The translations under genes and the position numbers were made by a program. A model generated the notes under the pieces. It ran no database searches and had not been told where the DNA came from. It worked only from the letters and a program-made list of their open reading frames with translations. From positions 62,001-126,000 of the forward strand of contig CAQTYU010000003.1 of assembly GCA_948890655.1 (NCBI GenBank): a DNA stretch of 64,000 bases, in the 5' to 3' direction. The stretch's first letter is position 1; each line of letters starts with the position of its first letter. The DNA comes from Christensenellaceae bacterium (GTDB lineage Bacteria; Bacillota; Clostridia; Christensenellales; Borkfalkiaceae). Positions 32,340 to 38,566 of the stretch are shown piece by piece.

Positions 32340-32974
32340 ATGTTCGACGAAGATAAGCACCCGAGGGACGGCGACGGAAAGTTCACTGACGGCAGGGGGG
32401 AAGGTTCCCGCGAAGAATACCGTCAGTCCGTGAACGACCGCATAAAATGGGCCAAAGAGAACGGCGTGGAACTGCCGCTCAATACGGACGGTTCTGTGGA
32501 CGATTTAAAGTTGCAGGAAAAGATAGCCGAAAAGAAAAAAGCCTTGACTAATAAGGTAGTCAAGGTGGATATGGACGCTGATATTCAAAAACAGTTTGAT
32601 AGAGCAACGCCGAAAGACCGACAATATATTGCGTTTAAATACATAATGGACAATTTGCGCGGCAAATATCCTGCCGAAGATGGCCGCGTTGTTGCTATCG
32701 AAAAAGTGGGCGCGGATAAGATGAGCCATACGCTAAACGAAACAAAAATTCGCGTTTTGCCCGAGCTTGCAAAATTGTTGAAGCTGGTGAATTGGAAGGT
32801 GTCGTTGAAGCTCAAAAAGAGGGAGGACAATCCCACAAACTGTTTAAAAAGTTTGCGTATTACAAAGTTCCTTTTCAAATAGGGGAAGACAAATACATAG
32901 GGCGGCTTAATGTTGGTATAAGAGAGGACGGAAGCAGTACGCTTTACGACTTAAATCCATTCAATAAGCAATAA
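32340..32974 (+). pseudogene. BECR/LPD3-like phage protein gene with a one-base frameshift
   Basis: ATG 32340 follows AAGGAGGG. The first frame gives FDEDKHPRDGDGKFTDG, the linker RIKWAKENGVELPLNTDG, then DKMSHTLNETKIRVLPELAKLL, after which it reads into a Lys-rich out-of-frame tail to 32882. The second frame carries AGELEGVVEAQKEGGQ and the real ending KVPFQIGEDKYIGRLNVG...LYDLNPFNKQ, stopping at 32974. One base lost near 32779 explains this. The repaired protein is about 211 residues and resembles the large polyvalent protein-associated (LPD3) BECR-type nuclease domains of phages. Either inactivated or a sequencing error. Confidence 0.6.
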
Positions 32975-33049
32975 AAAAAGTGATGCCCCCTGTGCCCAGG
33001 CGCCCAACTCCGGCGGGCACGCCTCGGTCGGGTTAAAAGCATCACTTCT
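32973..33049 (-). ncRNA. candidate small structured RNA of about 77 nt
   Basis: On the minus strand a sigma-A promoter (see 33056-33083) points to a start near 33049. Two bases later the RNA begins a perfect 9-bp stem, AAGUGAUGC (33047-33039) with GCAUCACUU (32986-32978), whose right arm runs into seven U, a complete intrinsic terminator. Inside lies a GC-rich core: AGGC(GU)GCCC pairs with GGGCGCCU as a nested hairpin, while GUGCCC (33020-33015) can instead pair with GGGCAC (32997-32992), giving a pseudoknot or a switch. It lies just behind the frameshifted toxin-like gene. No known class was recognised. Confidence 0.65.
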
Positions 33050-33055
33050 ATTTAT

Positions 33056-33083
33056 ATTATACTCAATTATTAAAAAAAGTCAA
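33056..33083 (-). promoter_or_regulatory. minus-strand promoter of the small RNA
   Basis: Read on the minus strand: TTGACT (33083-33078), 16-base spacer, TATAAT (33061-33056). The predicted start is an A at 33049. The surrounding genes run on the opposite strand, so the promoter cannot serve them. Confidence 0.75.
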
Positions 33084-33102
33084 CATATAAGGAGCGAAAA
33101 AT

Positions 33103-33546
33103 ATGCAAAACGCTATCCGTCCTTATTCGGACGATTATTTATTTTATGACGAAACAACGGGGCATTACGTTTTAACGGAAAAGGCGCTTGTTGAAAACGT
33201 AGGCGTTAATTTAAGAGAGCGCATGGCGGAAACAGCGCTCGTTAACCCCGACACGGCAATAAAGAGCTTTACTCGCACAGTAAGCGATATGATTTACCAG
33301 TTTATACACGAACACAGCATTGACAACCGTCGCCAAGACAGCCTTATTTCAAGCGTACCCGAGCTAAGGCAAATTATTCAAAAGGCTATGGAATATCAGG
33401 CGGTTTACGTGCTTAACGTGGGTAACCTCTATTTGTCTGTCAAGCCCGAAGAACGCGCCGTGGCAATCGATTATCTCGCGCAAAGCGTTTTGGGTAACGT
33501 GGTGTCTTGTCTTGGTATTTCCATAATATATGGGGGTGTAATTTAG
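33103..33546 (+). CDS. head-tail connector-type protein (147 aa)
   Basis: 147 residues, mostly helical, starting MQNAIRPYSDDYLFYDETTGHYVLTE, a pattern seen in head-completion proteins of SPP1-like phages that lie two or three genes after the capsid gene. ATG follows AAGGAG by normal distance. Its stop overlaps the GTG start of the next gene. It should sit between portal and tail. Assignment rests mainly on position, size and helical content. Confidence 0.65.
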   Translation: MQNAIRPYSDDYLFYDETTGHYVLTEKALVENVGVNLRERMAETALVNPDTAIKSFTRTVSDMIYQFIHEHSIDNRRQDSLISSVPELRQIIQKAMEYQAVYVLNVGNLYLSVKPEERAVAIDYLAQSVLGNVVSCLGISIIYGGVI

Positions 33547-33932
33547 TGATACGCGATATTCTCGATATATTAAATCCCAGAACGCGGTTCACGGCCACTG
33601 CAAATTATTACCCAGAAACAATGGACGGCCCCGACGTCGGGGCACAGCAGTTCAATTACGAATACGTCAATCCGTTTTCCAACACTTACCGTCGACTGTT
33701 CTCAAATATCCAGGGCGTTGCGGGTGAGGTTGCAATACGCACGGACGACCAGTTAAAATTCAAAATTAACGGTATCGTGATAACGCAGGACGGCCAGTCA
33801 TTTAAAATAATTCAGGTTGAAAAGGATTATCAGTCGGCGAATAAGCAGGCAATGCGCGTTCTCGGCACGCCTATTTCCACCGAGTATGTTTTGCGGCTTG
33901 TTTCAATCAATAACCCGTGGGGTGTGGTATGA
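33546..33932 (+). CDS. head-tail joining protein (128 aa)
   Basis: GTG start at 33546 overlaps the previous stop; an earlier in-frame ATG lies inside the upstream gene. Product IRDILDILNPRTRFTATANYYPETMDGPDVG..., beta-rich, with no motif I can name. It lies within the block of small connector genes between capsid and tail genes, so a stopper or tail-completion role is likely. Confidence 0.65.
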   Translation: MIRDILDILNPRTRFTATANYYPETMDGPDVGAQQFNYEYVNPFSNTYRRLFSNIQGVAGEVAIRTDDQLKFKINGIVITQDGQSFKIIQVEKDYQSANKQAMRVLGTPISTEYVLRLVSINNPWGVV

Positions 33933-34225
33933 CGAAGCAGGACGTTATTAATGCGGCGGTAAGCATAGTCGAAGAAATGAGCGGAGAACTCGTTCCGCGC
34001 GATACCGGCAATATGGCTTTTAACGCGCTGACAATAAATGTAAATAACGATATGATTGATATTTTCGTCAACCCCGCAATAGCGCCTTACGTGCCGTATA
34101 CTAACGAGCCGTGGCTTTCGAAAAGGTGGCACAGGAAGAAAAACCCTAACGAAGGATGGTGGCAGCGATTTGCCGCAGAGTTTACAAAACGGTTAGCGAA
34201 TAAATTAAAAGGAGTTATAAAATGA
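33929..34225 (+). CDS. tail completion/HK97 gp10-like protein (98 aa)
   Basis: ATG 33929 overlaps the previous stop (ATGA). The product starts MTKQDVINAAVSIVEEMSGELVPRDTGNMAFNAL, which resembles HK97 gp10-like neck proteins that start with a helix and a P-x-DTGNM turn, and contains AIAPYVPYTNEPW, another feature of that family. It is basic at the C-terminus. It should join the head neck to the tail terminator. Confidence 0.65.
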   Translation: MTKQDVINAAVSIVEEMSGELVPRDTGNMAFNALTINVNNDMIDIFVNPAIAPYVPYTNEPWLSKRWHRKKNPNEGWWQRFAAEFTKRLANKLKGVIK

Positions 34226-35367
34226 TAACATTAACGCAGCTTGCTAAGCGGTTCGAAAACGGACTTAACGCGGTTTTAAACAATTCCGAAATACAATTTA
34301 AAATCTGGGCGGAAGCGGGCGAGCACGTCCGCGCAATGCGTGACGGGAACACGGTTATCCACTTCATTAACGGCAACTTGCGCACGAGCACTTCGGCAAA
34401 CGACGCCAACGACCTCGTAATGGGCGTAAACGGTTTATCTTTAGAGTTCTCCGTTCCCGTAAAGCCTCCGCGCACCAACGCAAAGCAAACCGAGGAAGAC
34501 TTGGCAAAAATAAAGGACGGTCAGTATCCGTTCGTAACCTATATCGTAAACGCAATCAACGGCTATTTCCAAAAGGCACAGTCCTTTTCTATGCCCGACG
34601 AAAGCGGCGTCGACTTTTCCGTTTCGTATCAGGCGGGAACTGCGGTTACCGGAGAAGTGGGGCTGTCGTCGCAACTTGATAACTATGTGTTAGTCAGCGT
34701 ATATATCGAGGTTTACTTCATTGAGGGCGGTATAAGCTCCAAGGACGTAAAGGTCTATTTCGACAATTCCACGGTACCGTTTATGGCGGTGCGCCACGGC
34801 AGAACACCTGTCGTAGACGGCGACGTTTACGCGGGCAAACTCGTTACAAAAAACATAATCACTTCAACCGCGTTTGCAATAGATATAGACTTCCCCGCAA
34901 ATGCGGACGAGTTCACCAAAGCGTGCGTGCAGTATTTGCTTGACGGTGAACCGAACACCGCGCACTTCGTGAAAGTAGTTTTCGGTGAACTGGATGAAAA
35001 GCTCTATTTTATGACATTAAACACCGTGCAAACCTCGGCGCAGGGCATATCCATTGCGGGCGGTTCGGCTTCGCTTATGGAAGTCGTTGAAAACCCTTTG
35101 GCGGGTAATTTGTCCGCAGGCTTTCAGCTTGGTAAATTCAAGGTTGAAAGCTCGCAAGTCACAAGCATAACATTTGCCGTTTCCAAAGCTTGTAACGCTT
35201 TTATTGCGGGCAATGCTTTGGAACTTGCTGAAGGGTCGCAGACGGTAAATGTAACGCCGTCCGATATCGTTTACGAAGAGAACAACGACTGCGCGTATTA
35301 CGTTTATTTGATAACCGATAAAGCGGTAACCGTCACGGCGACAAGTGCGCCGTTTGAAACGGTTTAG
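34222..35367 (+). CDS. major tail protein candidate (381 aa)
   Basis: Starts by ATGA overlap. A beta-rich protein with MITLTQLAKRFENGLNAVL, GVNGLSLEFSVPVKPPRTN and a repeated beta pattern, ending in an acidic Thr/Val-rich domain (residues about 300-381, with ITFAVSKACNAFIAG and TVTATSAP). Its position after the neck genes suggests a structural tail protein, with an added C-terminal Ig-like region. Sequence family not recognised, so this stays a positional call. Confidence 0.55.
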   Translation: MITLTQLAKRFENGLNAVLNNSEIQFKIWAEAGEHVRAMRDGNTVIHFINGNLRTSTSANDANDLVMGVNGLSLEFSVPVKPPRTNAKQTEEDLAKIKDGQYPFVTYIVNAINGYFQKAQSFSMPDESGVDFSVSYQAGTAVTGEVGLSSQLDNYVLVSVYIEVYFIEGGISSKDVKVYFDNSTVPFMAVRHGRTPVVDGDVYAGKLVTKNIITSTAFAIDIDFPANADEFTKACVQYLLDGEPNTAHFVKVVFGELDEKLYFMTLNTVQTSAQGISIAGGSASLMEVVENPLAGNLSAGFQLGKFKVESSQVTSITFAVSKACNAFIAGNALELAEGSQTVNVTPSDIVYEENNDCAYYVYLITDKAVTVTATSAPFETV

Positions 35368-35375
35368 GAGGGAGA

Positions 35376-35885
35376 ATGGACGACAGAGAGTATCATATTT
35401 ACGTGCATTTCAACGGCGGCGGTAAAAAGAAAAGCGTTGCCGGCGACGGCGGCGGTAGCACTGGCACGGAAAACGTAGGCGAAAGCACGGGCAGTTCCGT
35501 ACAGGACGCCGTTGCAAACAAGTTGAAGAAAATGGTGTCCTTTCCCGCAATCAAATCCACCGCGGACAAAATCATTAACACACGTATAGCGCAGGTTTCA
35601 CTGCAAACCGGCGCAACGGAATACGAAGAGCGCGTAAGCTACGTTTACAACAACGCTTCGCAGACCGTGGGTGCGGGCTACGCACTTTTAAGTGCGGGAA
35701 TAGTCGGTGGACCTGCGGGGTTTGCCGTTGCGGGTATTGCGCTTGCGGCAACTTTCGTAAACAAGGTTGTGGAAATCTCTCAAAAGCAGAGAATGTTGCA
35801 GTTGCAGCAGAGTATGGAAAACATATCGATTGATATGGCGCGTGTGCGTGCGGGCGTTTCAGGGCGCCGCGCAAAGGACCAGTAA
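35376..35885 (+). CDS. phage structural protein with hydrophobic helix (169 aa)
   Basis: Gly-rich N-terminus (HFNGGGKKKS, GDGGGSTG), then a helical region and a hydrophobic stretch (residues about 102-132, GAGYALLSAGIVGGPAGFAVAGIALAATFV), then a coiled coil and a basic end GVSGRRAKDQ. It stands where a tape measure gene is normally found but is only 169 residues, far too short for a siphovirus tape measure. It may serve a very short tail or DNA ejection. Function uncertain. Confidence 0.55.
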   Translation: MDDREYHIYVHFNGGGKKKSVAGDGGGSTGTENVGESTGSSVQDAVANKLKKMVSFPAIKSTADKIINTRIAQVSLQTGATEYEERVSYVYNNASQTVGAGYALLSAGIVGGPAGFAVAGIALAATFVNKVVEISQKQRMLQLQQSMENISIDMARVRAGVSGRRAKDQ

Positions 35886-35896
35886 GGAGAAAAACA

Positions 35897-36331
35897 ATGG
35901 CAATTAAAAACAGCGTTTACGTGTATATAGACGGTATAAACAGAACGCCTTCGGCGGTGCTTCCCCTTAAAACAGGGAACTTCCTCGACGAGCGCCTTGA
36001 CGAATGCAGGCTTTCGTTACGCGCAATAAAAAAGAAGAACTTCGCCCCGCTTACGCCTGTTGAGATAATAATCAACAACGAGTTTTATCTCGGCACGCGT
36101 GAGAGCAGGCGGACGATTAAGAAAAGAACCCAAACAAAGCACTTTATCGTGGCGAACGACAACGCAACTGAAACACAAATAGGCTCGGGGCTTTATAACC
36201 ACGAGCTTTATTTAATAGAGGTAACCAAAATCGCCGAGTGTGTGGTGGTGGATACGCTTACATTTACCAACGACTTGGGGAGGAGTTATACTGCAAATGC
36301 AACAGTTTTAACACCCGAATGGGAGGAATAA
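35897..36331 (+). CDS. tail protein (144 aa)
   Basis: AIKNSVYVYIDGINRTPSAVLPLKTGNFLDERLDE, a beta-rich domain as found at the start of phage distal tail or baseplate hub proteins. It ends TYTANATVLTPEWEE-like (SYTANATVLTPEWEE). The downstream tail gene at 38567 is separated from it by a 2.2-kb block of AT-rich cargo genes, so the two probably stood side by side before the cargo arrived. SD AAGGAG. Confidence 0.6.
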   Translation: MAIKNSVYVYIDGINRTPSAVLPLKTGNFLDERLDECRLSLRAIKKKNFAPLTPVEIIINNEFYLGTRESRRTIKKRTQTKHFIVANDNATETQIGSGLYNHELYLIEVTKIAECVVVDTLTFTNDLGRSYTANATVLTPEWEE

Positions 36332-36413
36332 TCAAAACGTACGTTTGAAATATTTTTGTATAGTTTACATATAATAAGAGTGAGAAATGTGTTGTGGTGT
36401 ATAAAAAATAGCA

Positions 36414-36449
36414 CAAAATGCAATATTTTTTATGAAAAAATATAGCATT
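36414..36449 (+). terminator. long AT-rich hairpin ending the tail transcript
   Basis: AAAATGC-A-ATATTTTTT (36414-36430) and AAAAAATAT-A-GCATTTT (36434-36450) pair with a single A-A mismatch around an ATG loop, followed by TATTT. The left part and loop form a 22-base segment found again at 22976-22997 next to the early promoter. Confidence 0.6.
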
Positions 36450-36453
36450 TTTA

Positions 36454-36482
36454 TTTACTTTTTGAAATAAAAGTTGTAAAAT
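36454..36482 (+). promoter_or_regulatory. promoter of cargo genes
   Basis: TTTACT (36454-36459), 17-base spacer, TAAAAT (36477-36482). It follows the hairpin terminator and precedes the two cargo genes at 36551 and 36753, giving them expression independent of the late operon. Confidence 0.6.
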
Positions 36483-36550
36483 ATCATTATAAAATTCACT
36501 TCAATATTACAAAAGAGCATTTGTAAGCAATAAGATTAGGTATTTGTTAT

Positions 36551-36742
36551 ATGTTTATCAAAACGGAAACAATGGAAAATTTAGACAGGATTAGAGTGGT
36601 TGATTCTTGTACGCACTCTATTTTTGGCAAGCATAAAAAACGTTATGCACAAGCCAAAGCGAATAGTCTTGTCCCTCCGCGCGGAAATGTTTACTGTATG
36701 CTTAATAGAAAAGTAAATACAAAGGGCAAAATTATAAAATAA
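36551..36742 (+). CDS. hypothetical cargo protein (63 aa)
   Basis: FIKTETMENLDRIRVVDSC, then HSIFGKHKKRYAQAKANS and a basic C-terminus. No SD is obvious before ATG 36551; ATG 36572 is an alternative start. Very basic and rich in Lys and Arg, possibly nucleic-acid binding. AT-rich codon use like the next gene. It could be a spurious frame, but it fills the space between promoter and the next gene. Confidence 0.4.
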   Translation: MFIKTETMENLDRIRVVDSCTHSIFGKHKKRYAQAKANSLVPPRGNVYCMLNRKVNTKGKIIK

Positions 36743-36752
36743 GTGAGTAAAA

Positions 36753-37391
36753 ATGAACTTTGAAGATGAGATTTTTAAAAGAGTTGAAGAGGAATATTTA
36801 TATTATAATGGTATTAAAAAATTAGTTGATAAAGTGGGTGTTGCGTTTGAGGCTATGCCGGAAGGGCTTTTATTAGAGGTTAGGGCTTTTACAGGGCATA
36901 TATCGGATGCTATCACTATTAAAAACGATTCGCAAGAAGATAGGTTAGACAATATAAGTAGTGCTCATCACCATCTGCGGCGTATAGAACTTGATTGTTA
37001 TAAAACTCTTTGTGTTTTTGAGTTTAATAAAATAGAAGAGTTTGAAAGAAAATATAGATTTTACAATTTGAGTGATGTTGACGATGGTAACTTTGTCCAA
37101 AATTTAGATAACCTAAAACAAGAAGCGAAAGAGGCGAGTGAAAAAGCAAAATCATTAGACCTCAATGGCAACAACTCAAAACAAGGGCAAGCCTTTGATG
37201 AGTTATATGATGCATACCAAGATGCTTTTAATAAATATTGCAATGTTACTAAATACATAGATGACCATAGGAATGGGGCATCAAGAATAGCAAAACAGCA
37301 TTTGTTTTTTAAAATTGCGGGGGTTGCTGGTTGGGTTGTTTCAATAGGTGTTTCAATTGCATTTGGTATTGTGTCTTGTCTTCCAAAATAA
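36753..37391 (+). CDS. cargo protein with C-terminal membrane anchor (212 aa)
   Basis: A helical, acidic cytosolic part (residues 1-185) with repeated coiled-coil stretches (KLEEFERKYRFYN-like, LKQEAKEASEKAKSLDL) and a C-terminal membrane helix (about 188-208, IAGVAGWVVSIGVSIAFGIV). This tail-anchored design is seen in several phage-encoded exclusion and anti-phage effectors, but no family was recognised. The gene is AT-rich with its own promoter and ends at a strong terminator, so it is likely expressed in the lysogen. Confidence 0.65.
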   Translation: MNFEDEIFKRVEEEYLYYNGIKKLVDKVGVAFEAMPEGLLLEVRAFTGHISDAITIKNDSQEDRLDNISSAHHHLRRIELDCYKTLCVFEFNKIEEFERKYRFYNLSDVDDGNFVQNLDNLKQEAKEASEKAKSLDLNGNNSKQGQAFDELYDAYQDAFNKYCNVTKYIDDHRNGASRIAKQHLFFKIAGVAGWVVSIGVSIAFGIVSCLPK

Positions 37392-37422
37392 TAATTGATT
37401 AAAGTTACTTAGTAAAATCAAG

Positions 37423-37448
37423 AAGCACTTCGTTTGAAGTGCTTTTTT
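37423..37448 (+). terminator. terminator of the cargo gene
   Basis: AAGCACTTC (37423-37431), GTTT, GAAGTGCTT (37436-37444), then six T in all. It follows the 212-aa cargo gene. Confidence 0.85.
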
Positions 37449-37450
37449 CA

Positions 37451-37470
37451 TAGTCTACAATTGTAGACTA
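37451..37470. repeat. 20-bp perfect palindrome
   Basis: TAGTCTACAATTGTAGACTA lies between two terminators just left of the tandem duplication. It has no loop, so it is more like a protein-binding site or recombination scar than a terminator. Confidence 0.6.
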
Positions 37471-37475
37471 ACGAT

Positions 37476-37508
37476 AGGACATTCCGAAATGGAATGTCCT
37501 TTTAATTT
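37476..37508 (+). terminator. hairpin at the start of duplicated unit 1
   Basis: AGGACATTCC (37476-37485), GAAAT, GGAATGTCCT (37491-37500), then TTTAATTT. A related hairpin (AGGACACTC/GAGTGTCCT) opens unit 2 at 38157. Confidence 0.75.
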
Positions 37509-37821
37509 AAGAATTTGTATTAAAATTATTTGATTTTTCTTTCCATACTTTAAAATTAAGAAATATAAAGGTTGCCGCGCTTGCAATAGTGGAAAGGACT
37601 GAGAAAATTATGGAAAAAGTTAAACAGAGAGTTTGACTATAAAATTCTTTAATCTCATTAATTAGCTCTGTATTTTGTGTGGTATTTAATATTTCAGAAT
37701 AGGAATTAATATATATAGCCCAATTATTGCTTGTTATATTACTTATAACTCCAAAAGCGACAATACTTGAGACAAAAATAGCAACCAATAAAATGTTAAT
37801 AATAAGTTTATATTTTTTCAT
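37507..37821 (-). CDS. two-helix membrane protein, cargo copy 1 (104 aa)
   Basis: Helix 1 at about residues 6-28, an exported loop of about 45 residues with Trp, Tyr and Asn, helix 2 at about 66-92 (FSIIFSVLSTIASAATFIFL), and a basic tail. The same layout, and FSVLSTIASA against FSLVSAITSA, make it a paralogue of 38195-38500. GAGGTG precedes ATG, and TTGATT-17-TATTAT lies upstream. Read against the tail genes, so it is expressed independently, probably in the lysogen. Candidate superinfection-exclusion protein; function unproven. Confidence 0.7.
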   Translation of the reverse strand: MKKYKLIINILLVAIFVSSIVAFGVISNITSNNWAIYINSYSEILNTTQNTELINEIKEFYSQTLCLTFSIIFSVLSTIASAATFIFLNFKVWKEKSNNFNTNS

Positions 37822-37888
37822 AGTTAATCACCTCAAATCGATAATAACATAAAAAATTTTTAAAATCAATATAAAAGGAACAAGATTT

Positions 37889-38149
37889 ATGGCAGAAGTA
37901 AAACCTGACAAAAATTATCCCCCCGTAACTCCCCCAACATATAAAGCCGCATTGCCGGCAAATACAGAATTTGAATTTGTTTCAGCGCATACCATTTTCC
38001 CTTATGAAAAAAAAGGAGGGTATGATACAACGCATAATATCTTTACACAAGTTGTATATGTGAATGGTGCGGCGACAGAGCAGTTGGACGAACTTGTCAG
38101 AACGGCGGTGGAAACTATTAATCTTCCACCTGAGCCAAAAAAGATTTAA
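37889..38149 (+). CDS. truncated duplicate of the tail gene 5' end (86 aa)
   Basis: The first 40 residues (KPDKNYPPVTPPTYKAALPA, then FVSAHTIFPYEKKG) match the start of the 938-aa tail protein at 33 of 39 positions. After that the sequence becomes an unrelated short tail (YVNGAATEQLDELVRTAVETIN) ending at a stop before a terminator. It has the same AAAGGAAC ribosome binding site. It is a by-product of the tandem duplication, either a remnant or a small decoy protein. No promoter of its own was seen on the plus strand. Confidence 0.6.
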   Translation: MAEVKPDKNYPPVTPPTYKAALPANTEFEFVSAHTIFPYEKKGGYDTTHNIFTQVVYVNGAATEQLDELVRTAVETINLPPEPKKI

Positions 38150-38156
38150 AGAAAAA

Positions 38157-38184
38157 AGGACACTCTTATGAGTGTCCTTTTAAT
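38157..38184 (+). terminator. hairpin at the start of duplicated unit 2
   Basis: AGGACACTC (38157-38165), TTAT, GAGTGTCCT (38170-38178), then TTTAAT. It closes the truncated tail fragment. Confidence 0.8.
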
Positions 38185-38194
38185 ATGCTTTAAA

Positions 38195-38500
38195 TTAATG
38201 CTTTTTGTTTTTAAGGAATAGAAGTGCGGCAACTCCCGCAGAAGTAATAGCGGAAACAAGGCTGAAAACGTCTATAACCGTTAATATTGCGGCTTGTCGC
38301 CAGAGTTCTGTTAAATTTTCAATAATATCAGTAGGCGTACTATTAAGAGAACCATAGAAGTTAATGCAAAACTCACGGTTAGAGTAATAAGAATTCCAAA
38401 TATTTGTGCACCATTGAACAGATGTTGCAAAACTAATAATCGAAACAACAAAAGTTAAACCGAGCAGCGAGTAGATTATGATTAAGCTTTTTTTATTCAT
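38195..38500 (-). CDS. two-helix membrane protein, cargo copy 2 (101 aa)
   Basis: Paralogue of the gene at 37507-37821: helix 1 at about 5-28, an exported loop with three Trp and Cys residues, helix 2 at about 73-96 and a Lys-rich end. AGAGG precedes ATG, and TTGATT-17-TAGAAT is the likely promoter. It reads against the tail gene from inside its upstream region. The two copies have diverged while the neighbouring tail-gene segment stayed nearly identical, which suggests selection for different membrane proteins. Confidence 0.7.
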   Translation of the reverse strand: MNKKSLIIIYSLLGLTFVVSIISFATSVQWCTNIWNSYYSNREFCINFYGSLNSTPTDIIENLTELWRQAAILTVIDVFSLVSAITSAGVAALLFLKNKKH

Positions 38501-38566
38501 GATTTTACCTCTGTCCGTATTCTATCATTAATAATTTAAAAAATCAATATAAAAGGAACAAGATTT

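Noticed and set aside
32770..32790. Programmed ribosomal frameshift in the LPD3-like gene
   Set aside because: The overlap has no slippery heptamer with downstream structure at the right distance; a base loss is simpler. The same was judged for 5160-5175.
37451..37470. 20-bp palindrome as recombinase crossover site
   Set aside because: No partner copy or invertase gene was found, so it is listed only as a repeat.
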